Source of the DNA: Bellilinea sp.
Lineage (GTDB): Bacteria; Chloroflexota; Anaerolineae; Anaerolineales; Anaerolineaceae
Assembly (NCBI GenBank): GCA_026003615.1
Contig: BPHQ01000001.1
Span: 310,001-374,000, forward strand
DNA length: 64,000 bases
Direction: 5' to 3'
In this document: positions 17,464-29,465 of the stretch, one piece after another
Layout of the letters: each line of letters begins with the position of its first letter
How positions within the stretch are numbered: position 1 is the first letter of the stretch
The notes under the pieces: generated by a model
Seen by the model: the letters and a program-made list of their open reading frames with translations, nothing else
The model's database searches: none
What the model was told of the DNA's origin: nothing
Position numbers and translations under genes: made by a program

Positions 17464-18728
17464 TGGCTGAGATCATTGCCATGCCAAAATTGGGCTTTGA
17501 TATGGCAGAAGGCACACTGGTGCGCTGGGTGGTTGGTGAAGGCGAGCCAATTGATAAAGGGCAGGTGTTAGCCGAAATTGAAACTGATAAAGCCACTGTT
17601 GAGGTCGAATCCAGCGCAGCCGGAATTGTGTACCAACATTTGGTGAAGGCGGGCGATGTGGTGCCGGTAGGGACTCCCATTGCTGTTATTGCTGCACCGG
17701 GTGAGAAAGTTGAGGACATTCCGGCGATTGCTGGTGGGGAAGAGCCACGGCCAACCGTTGTTCAAACCGACCAGGCAGCAGAGCAGCAAGCTTCTGCTAG
17801 CCAAACTGTGGCCATCTCGGAAGACGATGGGCGCACCAAGGCCTCACCACTAGCCCGTCGGATGGCGAAAGAATACGGAATCAACCTGAAGCAGGTGCAG
17901 GGCAGTGGCCCGGGAGGAAGGGTTGTCAAGCGGGATATTGAAAAAGCTCTGAAATCCACGCCAGTTGCGGCAACTCCGGAGTTAGAAACGCCAGCGGTAC
18001 CAGTCGCTGTGCCGATCCCAGCGGTTGTGCCGGTGCCAACAGGCGAAGATCAACACGTTGCGGTGGACAAATTACGCGCCATCATCGGCCGGCGCATGGT
18101 GGAGTCGAAAACCCAAATTCCCCACTTTTACCTGACCAGTGAAGTGGATATGGCGGCGGTGATGGAATTGCGCAAACAGTTCAACAGTCAGCTGCCAGAA
18201 GAACAAAAATTATCGGTCAATGATTTCATCATCAAATCTGTGGCACTGGCATTGAGACAATTCCCCAACTTGAATGCCTCGTTGCAGGGCAATGAAATCA
18301 TCCGCCATGCTCATCGCAATATTGGAGTTGCGGTTGCGCTCGAAAGCGGGTTGATGACCATCGTGTGCAAAGACGCAGATTATAAATCCTTAGGCCTGAT
18401 TTCCCAGGAGGTTAAGGACATGGTCGCTCGGGCGCGTGCCGGCAAAGTCCGCCCAGAGGACATCGAAGGTTCTACTTTTTCCATCAGCAATTTGGGGATG
18501 TTCGATGTGGAACATTTTGTAGCGATCATCAACCCGCCGGAAGCGGCGATACTGGCTGTTGGATCGGTCAAAGAGGTACCGGTCGTTGAAAATGGTGTCA
18601 TCAAAGCCGGTTTGCGAATGAGGATAACCCTCTCGGCTGACCATCGGATTACCGATGGGGCGGAGGCGGCCAGGTTCATGCAAGCCTTGAAGAATTATCT
18701 CGAAAAGCCGGCGTTGATTTTACTGTAA
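17463..18728 (+). CDS. pdhC: Dihydrolipoamide acyltransferase (E2)
   Basis: The 421-residue protein has the usual E2 order: one N-terminal lipoyl domain with the lipoylation site ETDKATVEVES (Lys about 42), a Pro/Ala/Val-rich linker, and a peripheral-subunit binding domain (about 120-156, ASPLARRMAKEYGI). A second Pro/Val linker leads to the catalytic core ending in ADHRITDGAEAARF, which holds the acyltransferase His and Asp. It would transfer the acyl group to CoA. No E3 gene is adjacent, so lipoamide dehydrogenase must be encoded elsewhere. lipB, about 10 kb downstream, could supply octanoyl groups for its lipoyl domain. Confidence 0.93.
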   Translation: MAEIIAMPKLGFDMAEGTLVRWVVGEGEPIDKGQVLAEIETDKATVEVESSAAGIVYQHLVKAGDVVPVGTPIAVIAAPGEKVEDIPAIAGGEEPRPTVVQTDQAAEQQASASQTVAISEDDGRTKASPLARRMAKEYGINLKQVQGSGPGGRVVKRDIEKALKSTPVAATPELETPAVPVAVPIPAVVPVPTGEDQHVAVDKLRAIIGRRMVESKTQIPHFYLTSEVDMAAVMELRKQFNSQLPEEQKLSVNDFIIKSVALALRQFPNLNASLQGNEIIRHAHRNIGVAVALESGLMTIVCKDADYKSLGLISQEVKDMVARARAGKVRPEDIEGSTFSISNLGMFDVEHFVAIINPPEAAILAVGSVKEVPVVENGVIKAGLRMRITLSADHRITDGAEAARFMQALKNYLEKPALILL

Positions 18729-18730
18729 TA

Positions 18731-18770
18731 AAATCAGGACAGGGAGAAAAAAACCTGTCCTGATTTTTTA
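18731..18770. terminator. Bidirectional terminator between E2 and the transglycosylase gene
   Basis: Nearly perfect arms (18731-18743 and about 18755-18767) enclose an A-rich loop. A T run follows on the plus strand and the complementary A run serves the minus strand. The flanking genes converge here. Confidence 0.85.
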
Positions 18771-18800
18771 TTTGCGAGTAGGGGTATCCCTCTTTGAGTG

Positions 18801-21218
18801 TTATTTTCTTTCGTAAATCAAACGATAGATGTTCATAATTTCGGCGATGGAACGGATATATCTTTGAGTTTCTTCAAAGCGGATAACTTCCAAAAAGAGG
18901 TCAGGATCACCGCCGGCAAGCTGCGCCCATGCGTAAGCATTACCCGGTCCGCCGTTGTAGGCTGCCAGAGCCAAATATAAATCTCCGCCGAAATAATCCC
19001 GCTGATTAGCGAGGTATTTTGCACCCAACCGAATGTTAATTAGGGGATTGTGCAGGTCTTCTACTTGAAAATTCGGATAACCGTAGCGGTTAGCCAATTC
19101 TTCACCTGTTGCCGGCATAATCTGCATCAAACCACGCGCTCCGGCACTGGAAATTACAAAGGTTTCAAAAAAAGATTCCTGGCGGATGATGCTGAACAGT
19201 AATAAAGGATGCAGTCCGGTTTCGTTGGCTTCCTGCATTACAACATCTTTGTAGTATGTCCCAAAGCGAACCAGATTGAAAAACCGGGGGGCATTCAAGG
19301 TTTGAAGATTATCCATACCGGCCAGGTTGAGAATCTGCCGGCTGGCAAAAATTGCCGGACGGTAGGCGCCAATTTCCAGCATGATATTCAAAAAACGGTA
19401 GAGTGTGGCCGGATCGGAGGAAATTTCTTCGCGCAGGCTTTCAAATTCACCGCGGGCAGATTGATAAAGACCAAGTTCCCACAGAGCCATCCCACGAATG
19501 AAGCGTGGGTTTTGGGCCAACTCCCCTATACCTTTCAAATCCGTTGCAGGAGGCAGTGCAAAGGTGTCACGCATCCAGTCTTCGGCGCGTTGCTGTTCGG
19601 TTGACCAGTCAATCCCCAAATCATACACGGCTGGGGCATGAAAGGGAGCCTGATTGTTGAGCAATTCATCCGCCCGTTCGCTGTAATAACCGGTCGGGTC
19701 CAGCGAAGCAGCTTGCTGCCATGAAGCGCGGGCGGCTTCAACATTACCTGTCCGCTGTTGAATTTTTCCAATCCACAACAGGGCAGCCGCCTGGTCGTTG
19801 GGGGAGGTGGATAACACCACCTGCCGTTGCAGTGCGTTCAAGGCTTGCTCATTTGCACCGAGGCGGTAGTAGGTAATCCCGGCTAAAAACTGGGCTCTGG
19901 GGCTGATGGAAGCAGAAGGATATTCCTGGAGCAGACGTTCCCAGGTTTCAGCGGCTCGGGTGAGACGATTACTGCGTTCTAAAATGCGGGCAGCACTGAA
20001 TAAAGCGTTGGGGGCTTCGTTTGAGGAGGGGTTTTGAGACACAAATGTCAGCAGGGTATTTGCCGCCCCTTCAAAATCTTCCAAATAAGCCCATTGCGTG
20101 TAGGCGATTTCCTGCCAGGCGGTTGTGTAGAATGAATCACCGGGATGGTCACGAATCAGGGCTTGCCACTCTTCTAATGCACCTTCTGTGTTATTGATTT
20201 GTCGCAGAGCAAGGGCGCGGTAGTGGTGCGCTGTGCCGTCATGATCGGGATTGTTGTTGATGTACCCCAGTAAGACCTCTGCCGAAAGTGCATACTGCCC
20301 GGCAAAGTAATTGACCAGCCCGCGGTTCAATTGGTTAACCGGTTGGCCAGCGTTGACCAGTTCTATCAAACCGGAATAGGTATCGTAGTAGCGTGGAAAG
20401 TTGTTGACCGAGTCCTGAAAGCGGGCGTAAGCCTGCTCTGGAAAACCCATGATCAGATAGGCCTGACCCGCCAGAAAATTGGCCTGAGCTTTGTAATATT
20501 CGTTACTGGTACTTTGGTAGGCATCCAAAAAATGGCGGATGGCGGTTTCAACATCGTTCATTCCCTGATAGGCCTGACCGATACGGATTTTGAGTCGGGC
20601 GGTATCCTGACTTCCGGATGCCTGAATGGCTTTTTGGAAAGATTGAATGGCTTTTTCGTACTGTCCGGCAGCCATCCACGCTTCTGCGGCTTTTTCGGCG
20701 ATCAGGTCATCCAGAATACCCGGCTTGAGTTGCAGGTACATTTCATACCCTTCGGCTGCCTTTTGGTTTTCTCCCATCGCAAGGTAGGCTTCCGCCAGAA
20801 AGTAGTAGCCATTTGCAAGGGATTGATTTGTTGGATGTTCGTTGATCAATGCCAGCAGCGTTTCAATGGTTTGCGGATAGTTCCTTTCCTCCAAATAGGA
20901 ACGGGCAATTCCTACCAGCGCAGCCGCTTGAATTTCTTTATCCTCGCTTGCCATGGCAGCCGATTGGTATTCCTCGCGGGCACGGGGGGTATCACCCAGC
21001 AATAAAGCCATATCACCCTGGTTCAATCGAACTGCCGGAAGCGGCGTTGCGGTTGGCGTTGGAGGTAGAGGTGTTGGTGTAATCGGGTTTTGAGCCTGTG
21101 CTGTAACCCGTTCTTCTGGTGAGTTGGGAGAGCGGTTGAGCGAGGTGGGCAGGTTACAGCCTGCTATCACCAGCAGCAAGATGATCAAAACGACACGAAG
21201 ACTTTTCATTTGGGGCAT
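18801..21218 (-). CDS. TPR-rich lytic transglycosylase lipoprotein (Slt family)
   Basis: The 805-residue product begins with a lipoprotein signal: a basic N-terminus, a hydrophobic run and the lipobox VIAGC, with lipidated Cys21. A Pro/Thr-rich linker follows, then about 500 residues of tetratricopeptide-like helices (KAAEGYEMYLQLKPG, ALNALQRQVVLS). The C-terminal lysozyme-like domain has the catalytic Glu in IIRQESFF (about 679), then GLMQIMPAT and AAYNGGPGNA. It should cleave peptidoglycan glycan strands at the outer face of the membrane. A promoter lies directly before the ATG at 21218, so the mRNA appears leaderless. Confidence 0.92.
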   Translation of the reverse strand: MPQMKSLRVVLIILLLVIAGCNLPTSLNRSPNSPEERVTAQAQNPITPTPLPPTPTATPLPAVRLNQGDMALLLGDTPRAREEYQSAAMASEDKEIQAAALVGIARSYLEERNYPQTIETLLALINEHPTNQSLANGYYFLAEAYLAMGENQKAAEGYEMYLQLKPGILDDLIAEKAAEAWMAAGQYEKAIQSFQKAIQASGSQDTARLKIRIGQAYQGMNDVETAIRHFLDAYQSTSNEYYKAQANFLAGQAYLIMGFPEQAYARFQDSVNNFPRYYDTYSGLIELVNAGQPVNQLNRGLVNYFAGQYALSAEVLLGYINNNPDHDGTAHHYRALALRQINNTEGALEEWQALIRDHPGDSFYTTAWQEIAYTQWAYLEDFEGAANTLLTFVSQNPSSNEAPNALFSAARILERSNRLTRAAETWERLLQEYPSASISPRAQFLAGITYYRLGANEQALNALQRQVVLSTSPNDQAAALLWIGKIQQRTGNVEAARASWQQAASLDPTGYYSERADELLNNQAPFHAPAVYDLGIDWSTEQQRAEDWMRDTFALPPATDLKGIGELAQNPRFIRGMALWELGLYQSARGEFESLREEISSDPATLYRFLNIMLEIGAYRPAIFASRQILNLAGMDNLQTLNAPRFFNLVRFGTYYKDVVMQEANETGLHPLLLFSIIRQESFFETFVISSAGARGLMQIMPATGEELANRYGYPNFQVEDLHNPLINIRLGAKYLANQRDYFGGDLYLALAAYNGGPGNAYAWAQLAGGDPDLFLEVIRFEETQRYIRSIAEIMNIYRLIYERK

Positions 21219-21223
21219 AATGT

Positions 21224-21252
21224 CTTATACCGAATTGTGGTAGATGTGTCAA
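21224..21252 (-). promoter_or_regulatory. Promoter of the lytic transglycosylase gene (leaderless)
   Basis: On the minus strand TTGACA (21252-21247), a 17-base spacer and TATAAG (21229-21224) are followed after only five bases by the ATG at 21218. The expected transcription start falls on or next to the start codon. Confidence 0.78.
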
Positions 21253-21284
21253 TGTTTGAAAGTTGGTCAGACTGCTTCTTTCAA

Positions 21285-21293
21285 TGGTATAAT
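21285..21293 (+). promoter_or_regulatory. Extended -10 promoter of the adenosine kinase-ahcY operon
   Basis: TG-G-TATAAT (21285-21293) lies about 87 bases before the first gene. The -35 is weak. It is divergent from the transglycosylase promoter, 33 bases away. Confidence 0.55.
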
Positions 21294-21299
21294 CATTTC

Positions 21300-21353
21300 G
21301 CTCCCCGCTGGGAGCAATTTTGATGAACCCCGCCTGGTTCAAGGGGAAATTTT
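21300..21353 (+). other. Two hairpins, each followed by a short T run, in the adoK-ahcY leader
   Basis: Hairpin 1 pairs 21300-21305 with 21310-21315 and is followed by AATTTT. Hairpin 2 pairs GAACC (21325-21329) with GGTTC (21336-21340) and is followed by AAGGGGAAATTTT. The GGGG at 21343-21346 could also pair with the CCCC at 21328-21331, so a switch or small pseudoknot is possible. The leader could work by attenuation. No known riboswitch consensus was recognised. Confidence 0.35.
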
Positions 21354-21379
21354 GAATCAAGAAGGAAAAGACATACAGG

Positions 21380-23625
<2,246 letters not shown>

Positions 23626-23684
23626 ACCTATTAAAAAAAAGGGGAGATCACCATCTGATCCCCTCCGATATATGGATTTTTCCA

Positions 23685-23733
23685 AAAACCCCTGCCCGTT
23701 GTACCCAAGCGTAAAACAGGCAGGGGTTTTCCT
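23685..23733 (+). terminator. Terminator region after ahcY
   Basis: A 12-bp stem (23685-23696 with 23719-23730) with A/T-rich flanks ends the operon. A smaller hairpin (about 23641-23663) precedes it. The remaining bases to 23848 hold only a weak -10 (TACAAT, 23811-23816) for the next gene. Confidence 0.72.
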
Positions 23734-23848
23734 GATTTCCACAAAAAAACAAATTCACCTGATTTTGTCCAAATCCTGTGCGGTGAGCTGTTGAGTGGAT
23801 TGCTTCGTAGTACAATTCTCTCATCCTGAAAACGAAGGGATATAAACC

Positions 23849-25009
23849 ATGGCTGGAAAAAGCGAACTGACCCAAGAGGAAATTCTGCGCTACTCGCGCC
23901 ACTTGTTGATTCCGGAGGTAGGCCTGGAGGGACAGCGAAAGTTGAAAGCCGCTTCGGTGCTGCTGGTCGGCAGCGGTGGTTTGGGCTCGCCGATTGCCCT
24001 GTATCTGGCGGCGGCCGGTGTCGGCCGCATTGGGGTTGTGGATTACGATGTGGTGGATGCTTCCAACTTGCAGCGTCAAATCATCCATGATACTCAACGA
24101 ATTGGAATGTTAAAGGTCGAATCGGCACGCAGCCGGTTGCTGGCGTTGAATCCTTTTGTACAGGTAGATGTTTACAACGAGGTATTCACCTCACAAAATG
24201 CTGAACGCATCGCCGCGGATTACGATATTCTGGTTGATGGCAGTGATAATTTCCCGACACGTTACTTACTCAATGACCTGGCAGTGTTGAGCGGTAAACC
24301 GTTTGTGTATGGCTCGATTTTCCGTTTTGAGGGACAGGTGAGCGTCTTTGATGCGCGTCATGGGCCGTGTTACCGATGTTTATTCCCTGAACCGCCTCCG
24401 CCTGATACGGTTCCCTCCTGCGCGGATGCGGGAGTGTTTGGGGTGTTACCCGGTACCGTTGGTTCCATTCAGGCAACCGAAGTGATCAAGCTGATTTTAG
24501 GAATCGGTGAGCCTTTGATTGGAAAGCTGTTGCTTTACGATGCCTTGGATATGAATATACAGCTGATTTACCTGCGGAAAAACCCGCAATGTAAGGTGTG
24601 CGGTGAAACACCCGAAATCACCCATCTGATTGATTACGAGGCTTTTTGCGGTGTGCCAGCCCGAACTGTTCAGGATACCGGCTTGGAAGGTAATCGGATC
24701 ATCGAGCCGGTTGAGTTGAAACAACGTCTGGAAAGAGGAGATGAAGTGGTGTTGATTGATGTGCGCGACCCCGTCGAGCAGCAAGTTGCGGCTTTGCCGG
24801 GCGCGCTGGTCATCCCTCTGGAACGGCTTGGGCAGCGCATGAAGGAACTTGATCCGCAGAGAGAGTATGTACTCTTTTGCCGAACAGGGGTGCGTTCGGC
24901 ACGCGGTGTGCGCCAGATGATGGCTGCGGGGTTCACCAAGGTTAAAAATTTGCGGGGCGGTCTGAATGCGTGGGCAGAAAAGGTTGACCCGACCATGTTG
25001 AAATACTGA
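23849..25009 (+). CDS. moeB: MoeB/ThiF-type E1-like adenylyltransferase with C-terminal rhodanese domain
   Basis: The 386-residue protein has an N-terminal ThiF/MoeB domain. Its ATP-binding loop is GSGGLGSP (about 38-45), followed by DYDVVDASNLQRQ and two zinc Cys pairs (CYRC about 174 and CKVC about 249). Residues about 290-386 form a rhodanese domain with active Cys in FCRTGVRS (about 343). Such fusions adenylate and then sulfurate the C-terminal glycine of a small sulfur carrier (MoaD or ThiS type) for molybdopterin, thiamine or thio-modification. No carrier gene is adjacent, so the pathway is open. Confidence 0.9.
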   Translation: MAGKSELTQEEILRYSRHLLIPEVGLEGQRKLKAASVLLVGSGGLGSPIALYLAAAGVGRIGVVDYDVVDASNLQRQIIHDTQRIGMLKVESARSRLLALNPFVQVDVYNEVFTSQNAERIAADYDILVDGSDNFPTRYLLNDLAVLSGKPFVYGSIFRFEGQVSVFDARHGPCYRCLFPEPPPPDTVPSCADAGVFGVLPGTVGSIQATEVIKLILGIGEPLIGKLLLYDALDMNIQLIYLRKNPQCKVCGETPEITHLIDYEAFCGVPARTVQDTGLEGNRIIEPVELKQRLERGDEVVLIDVRDPVEQQVAALPGALVIPLERLGQRMKELDPQREYVLFCRTGVRSARGVRQMMAAGFTKVKNLRGGLNAWAEKVDPTMLKY

Positions 25010-25026
25010 ACGAGGTTTTTGGGAAA

Positions 25027-25920
25027 ATGAAAGATAACGGTGAAGCAAAAGCAGTCTTACTGGCAGTGTTGGCTCATCCGGATGATGAAACCTTTGGGAT
25101 GGGTGGTACGCTGGCTTATTATGCCCGCCGCAACGTGTCAACCCACTTAATTTGTGCCACGCGAGGGGAGGCGGGTGATGTAGATGAAGATTATTTGAAA
25201 GGATACCATTCAGTTGCCGAGAGAAGGGAGGCTGAATTGCGGTGCGCTGCCGGCAAGTTGGGTCTGGCAGGCGTTTATTTTTTGGGCTGGCGCGATTCGG
25301 GAATGCCCGGCTCCGCCGATAATCAACACCCGCAGGCTTTAATCCAACAGCCGTTGGAACAAGTCGCTGCCCAAATCGCAACCTATATCCGCCGTTTGAA
25401 GCCGGATGTGCTGATCACGTTTGACCCAATTGGTGGTTACCGCCATCCTGATCACATTTTCATCCATCAAGCGACTGTTAAAGCTTTTGGCCTGGCTGCC
25501 GATGAGAACTGGCAGGATGCCGACAATCTGCCGCCACACCGACCGGCCAAATTTTACTTCCAAACCATTCCGCGCGGCTTCTTACGCTTGATTGTGCGTT
25601 TGCTGCGTATATTCGGAAAAGACCCGCGCAAGTACGGGCGTAACCACGATATTGATCTGGTGGCGATCAGCGAGGTGGATTTTCCGACCCACGCGGTGAT
25701 TAATTACCGTTCGGTAGCCGATATTCGTGACGAAGCCTCACGCTGCCATGCCAGCCAGGGCGGCGGATCGCTGACCGGGGGGTTGTTTGCACCGTTAAGG
25801 CGTATTTTTGCATCGAAAGAGCTTTACATGCGGTACTATCCCGAACCAAAAAATGGGCGGGTTGAACGAGACCTCTTTGAAGGCATCGTTCAACTGCCGC
25901 CCTTTAAACGGGATGGATAA
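25027..25920 (+). CDS. PIG-L/LmbE-family zinc deacetylase
   Basis: The 297-residue product has the metal-binding signature AHPDDETFGMGG near residue 14-25 and YRHPDH at about 138-143, which supply the His/Asp zinc ligands. The family removes N-acetyl groups from sugar conjugates (MshB, BshB, PIG-L). The substrate cannot be told. It starts 17 bases after the MoeB-rhodanese gene and may share its transcript. It converges on clpB, with 19 bases between the stops. Confidence 0.85.
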   Translation: MKDNGEAKAVLLAVLAHPDDETFGMGGTLAYYARRNVSTHLICATRGEAGDVDEDYLKGYHSVAERREAELRCAAGKLGLAGVYFLGWRDSGMPGSADNQHPQALIQQPLEQVAAQIATYIRRLKPDVLITFDPIGGYRHPDHIFIHQATVKAFGLAADENWQDADNLPPHRPAKFYFQTIPRGFLRLIVRLLRIFGKDPRKYGRNHDIDLVAISEVDFPTHAVINYRSVADIRDEASRCHASQGGGSLTGGLFAPLRRIFASKELYMRYYPEPKNGRVERDLFEGIVQLPPFKRDG

Positions 25921-25939
25921 GATGGTGTTCTTGGATTAA

Positions 25940-28534
25940 TCAGGCTTCGACTGGTTCGCCTTCCACAAGAGACTGGAAGACCAGCCCTTCGGGCGCGGCA
26001 TCTACCAGAATGGTGTCGCCCTCTTTGAATTCACCTGAAAGAACCTTTAGCGCCAGGACGTCCTGTACTTCGCGCTGGATGGTGCGCTTGAGCGGGCGAG
26101 CGCCAAAATCGGGGTCGTAACCAGCCTGAGCAAGATATTCTTTAGCCGCCGGCGTGACTTCCAGCTTCAGCCCGCGTTGCGCCAGCAAATTGGCCAATCG
26201 GCGCAACTGGATATCCACGATCTTGACCAGATCCTCACGGGTGAGCGGGTCAAAGACCACAATCTCATCAATCCGGTTCAAGAACTCCGGTCGGAAGTGG
26301 GCTTGCAGAATGCGGTTGAGCGTTTCCCGTCCGGGTTTGCCAGCAGCGTGGTTCAACCACAATTCGCTGCCCAGGTTGGAGGTCATGATGACCACGGTAT
26401 TGCGGAAATCTACCGTGCGTCCTTGACCATCGGTCAAGCGCCCGTCATCCAGCAGTTGCAGCAAGACGTTGAATACCTCCGGGTGGGCTTTTTCGATTTC
26501 GTCAAACAGCACCACACTGTACGGCTTGCGGCGGACGGCTTCGGTCAACTGACCGCCTTCTTCGTAACCAACATAGCCCGGCGGAGCACCCACCAGTCGT
26601 GAGACGGTGTGTTTTTCCTGATACTCACTCATGTCAATGCGGATCATGGCTTTCTCATCATCGAAGAGAAATTCCGCCAGTGCGCGGGCCAGTTCGGTTT
26701 TACCTACACCGGTTGGCCCAAGGAAGATGAACGATCCAATTGGGCGATTCGGGTCCTGTAAACCGGCTCGAGCGCGGCGCACCGCATTGGAAACCACCCG
26801 GATGGCTTCCTCCTGTCCAACGACACGCTGGTGCAGGCGTTCTTCCATGTGCAGTAATTTCTGCATCTCGCCTTCCATCAGGCGAGATACGGGAATACCT
26901 GTCCAGCGGGAGACAATCTCGGCGATCTCCTCGGCGTCCACTTCTTCTTTCAACAAGGCGCCCTCGGCTTGAATTTCTTTGAGGCGATTTTCTGCATCGC
27001 GCAATTGCTGTTCCAGTTCTCGCAAGAGACCGTAGCGCAAGCGCGCGGCTTTTTCAAGATCATTGCGCCGTTCGGCGTCTTCCATTTCAATGTGCGCCTG
27101 CTCAATTTTTTCCTTCACTTCTCGCAAGGCGGCAATGGCTTGTTTTTCGGTCTCCCATCGGGTATGCAATTCGGCAGCGCGTTCACGCAGATCGGCCAGT
27201 TCCTGTTCCAGTTTTTCCAGGCGTTCTTTGGAGGCTTTGTCCTTTTCTTTCTGCAAAGCCTGCCGTTCGATCTCCAATTGCATGATTTGACGATCCACTT
27301 CATCCAGCGCCTGCGGTTTGGAGTCGATTTCTGTACGCAGGCGGGCAGCGGCTTCATCAATCAGGTCAATTGCTTTATCGGGCAGATGCCGGTCCGTGAT
27401 GTAGCGATGCGAAAGGGTTGCCGCTGCAATGACGGCTGCATCAGTTATCCGAACGCCGTGATGTACTTCGTATCGCTGCTTCAAGCCGCGCAAGATGCTG
27501 ATGGTGTCTTCCACCGAAGGCTCTTCCACCAGCACAGGCTGGAAACGTCGTTCCAGAGCCGGATCCTTTTCGATGTGTTTGCGGTATTCGTCAATTGTGG
27601 TTGCGCCGATCATGTGCAATTCACCGCGTGCCAGCATTGGCTTGAGCATGTTGCCGGCATCCATGGCGCCTTCGGCTGCGCCAGCGCCAACTACGGTGTG
27701 CAATTCGTCCACGAAGAGAATGATCTCACCTGCCGCACTGGTGATTTCGTGCAGGACGGCTTTAAGACGCTCTTCAAATTCGCCACGATACTTGGCGCCG
27801 GCAACCAACGCGCCCATATCCAACTGGACGATGCGTTTGTGTTTCAAGCCTTCTGGCACATCGCCATTGACAATCCGCTGAGCCAACCCTTCCACAATGG
27901 CGGTTTTACCCACACCGGGATCGCCGATCAGAGCCGGGTTGTTTTTGGTGCGGCGTGATAAGATTTGAATCACGCGGCGGATCTCTTCATCTCGTCCAAT
28001 GACCGGGTCGAGTTTACCCTGGCGTGCCATGGCGGTCAGGTCACGTCCGTATTTTTCCAGCGCCTGATAGGTGGCTTCTGGATTTTGAGAGGTGACCCGC
28101 TGGGTACCCCGAACCGAAGCCAGTGCCTTAAGGATTGACTCTTTGGTGACGCCATACTGGCTGAGCCTTCGGCCTTCGATGCTCTCCGTCAAACCCAGCA
28201 GGATGTGTTCGGTGGACACGTAATCGTCCTGCATTCCCTTTGCGTAACGTTCGGCGGCGCTGAGTACATCTGCTGCTGGACGAGAAAGACCAACCTCGCC
28301 GCCAGAACCGTATACTTTGGGACGCTTTTCCAATTCCTGAGTCAGTTCCTGACGGATGGCCAGAATGCTCCCGGCAATGCGGGTGATCACAGCAGGTACA
28401 ACGCCGTCCTCCTGTTGAATTAAGGCTAAAAGCAGGTGAGCCGGCTCAATAGCCTGATGATTCAAGTCCTGCGCAAGTCGTTGCGCCTGAAAGATAGCCT
28501 CCTGAGCTTTTTGGGTGTATTTATCTAAGTTCAT
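25940..28534 (-). CDS. clpB: ATP-dependent disaggregase ClpB
   Basis: The 864-residue Hsp100 protein works with DnaK to pull apart protein aggregates. It has two N-terminal Clp repeats, AAA domain 1 (GDPGVGKT about 201-208), a long coiled-coil middle domain (about 400-530; rich in Glu, Arg, Leu), AAA domain 2 (GPTGVGKT about 604) and the ClpB C-domain. The middle domain distinguishes it from ClpA and ClpX. Length matches bacterial ClpB (about 860). AGGAGG six bases before the ATG sets the start. No CIRCE element was found upstream, so heat regulation is not shown. Confidence 0.97.
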   Translation of the reverse strand: MNLDKYTQKAQEAIFQAQRLAQDLNHQAIEPAHLLLALIQQEDGVVPAVITRIAGSILAIRQELTQELEKRPKVYGSGGEVGLSRPAADVLSAAERYAKGMQDDYVSTEHILLGLTESIEGRRLSQYGVTKESILKALASVRGTQRVTSQNPEATYQALEKYGRDLTAMARQGKLDPVIGRDEEIRRVIQILSRRTKNNPALIGDPGVGKTAIVEGLAQRIVNGDVPEGLKHKRIVQLDMGALVAGAKYRGEFEERLKAVLHEITSAAGEIILFVDELHTVVGAGAAEGAMDAGNMLKPMLARGELHMIGATTIDEYRKHIEKDPALERRFQPVLVEEPSVEDTISILRGLKQRYEVHHGVRITDAAVIAAATLSHRYITDRHLPDKAIDLIDEAAARLRTEIDSKPQALDEVDRQIMQLEIERQALQKEKDKASKERLEKLEQELADLRERAAELHTRWETEKQAIAALREVKEKIEQAHIEMEDAERRNDLEKAARLRYGLLRELEQQLRDAENRLKEIQAEGALLKEEVDAEEIAEIVSRWTGIPVSRLMEGEMQKLLHMEERLHQRVVGQEEAIRVVSNAVRRARAGLQDPNRPIGSFIFLGPTGVGKTELARALAEFLFDDEKAMIRIDMSEYQEKHTVSRLVGAPPGYVGYEEGGQLTEAVRRKPYSVVLFDEIEKAHPEVFNVLLQLLDDGRLTDGQGRTVDFRNTVVIMTSNLGSELWLNHAAGKPGRETLNRILQAHFRPEFLNRIDEIVVFDPLTREDLVKIVDIQLRRLANLLAQRGLKLEVTPAAKEYLAQAGYDPDFGARPLKRTIQREVQDVLALKVLSGEFKEGDTILVDAAPEGLVFQSLVEGEPVEA

Positions 28535-28660
28535 TTTTTACCTCCTGACAAGTGCATTTCGTACCAATAAGTCCATCTTAGGTCTATAATGGCTGTTCTC
28601 ATGCTATGCCCGCTGTATAAGATTTATGTCGGCAATTTATTAGAGATTGTTAAGAGATCA

Positions 28661-28690
28661 TTGAATGTACCGATCAAGTGCGGGTATACT
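28661..28690 (+). promoter_or_regulatory. Promoter of lipB
   Basis: TTGAAT (28661-28666), an 18-base spacer and TATACT (28685-28690) lie about 50 bases before the lipB start. The segment between clpB and this promoter (28535-28660) holds no gene. Confidence 0.6.
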
Positions 28691-28736
28691 TGCAGGGAGG
28701 AAAAAACGAAGCTCGGTGATGTGACGGAGGACGATA

Positions 28737-29465
28737 TTGCAATCTTGTCAAGTATACTGGTTGGGGGAAGTCGAGTATCAACGTGCCTGGGACCTGCAAA
28801 ACCGACTGGCTGCTCGAATTGCAGGAGGACAGCAGCCGCCGACTGTGCTGATGCTGGAGCATCCTCACACCTACACTATCGGACGGCGTGGCGGGCGCGA
28901 ACATATCCTCTGGTCTCCGGAGGAAATTCAACGACGGGGAATTGCCATTTTTGAGGTTGATCGTGGGGGAGATATAACTTATCACGGTCCGGGGCAATTG
29001 GTGGGTTATCCGTTACTTCCATTGGCGGATCCCGCCTGGCAGGGTGAGCGCTTGCCCCAGGCCGATTTTGTGGGCTATGTGCGTAAATTGGAAGAACTCT
29101 TAATTCACACGCTGAGTTTTTACGGAATTGATGCCTTCCGCCGAGAGGGCTTAACCGGAGTATGGGTAAACAAGCCCGCTGGTGAGCATCATCTCCCCAC
29201 CAAAATCGCCTCAATTGGGGTCAAAGTAGATGCGCGCGGTGTATCGCGTCATGGTTTTGCCTTAAATGTGCAACCGGATATGCTCTACTGGCAGGGAATC
29301 ATCCCTTGTGGTTTGGATGGGGTGCAGATGGCTGCGATGGCGGACTGGCTCTCACCCTGCCCTTCGGTGCGGGAAGTGGCCGAACGGGTGAGCCGGGTGT
29401 TTGAAACGGTATTCGCCTTGAAGGTCGAATGGCAGGAGTTGGATGTTGAAGCGCTAAACCGATGA
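28737..29465 (+). CDS. lipB: Octanoyl-ACP:protein octanoyltransferase
   Basis: The 242-residue enzyme moves octanoyl groups from ACP to lipoyl domains, the first step of lipoate synthesis. Motifs are GGDITYHGPGQLVGYPLL (about 80-97), KIASIGVKVDARGVSRHGFALNV and the active Cys in IIPCGLDGV (about 190). The start is TTG at 28737, six bases after GGAGG; no ATG fits. Its end overlaps the end of the converging Ppx/GppA gene by 12 bases. lipA is not nearby. Confidence 0.93.
   Translation: MQSCQVYWLGEVEYQRAWDLQNRLAARIAGGQQPPTVLMLEHPHTYTIGRRGGREHILWSPEEIQRRGIAIFEVDRGGDITYHGPGQLVGYPLLPLADPAWQGERLPQADFVGYVRKLEELLIHTLSFYGIDAFRREGLTGVWVNKPAGEHHLPTKIASIGVKVDARGVSRHGFALNVQPDMLYWQGIIPCGLDGVQMAAMADWLSPCPSVREVAERVSRVFETVFALKVEWQELDVEALNR

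Noticed and set aside
21294-21379. Classical SAH riboswitch ahead of adoK-ahcY
   Set aside because: The leader is short and does not match the conserved SAH-aptamer bases as I know them; kept only as a possible attenuator.
26969-27958. Long open frame (329 codons) antisense to clpB
   Set aside because: It lies wholly opposite a clear clpB gene, has a Phe/Gln-rich nonsense composition and no recognisable motif.
28535-28736. CIRCE heat-shock operator upstream of clpB
   Set aside because: No TTAGCACTC-N9-GAGTGCTAA inverted repeat is present.
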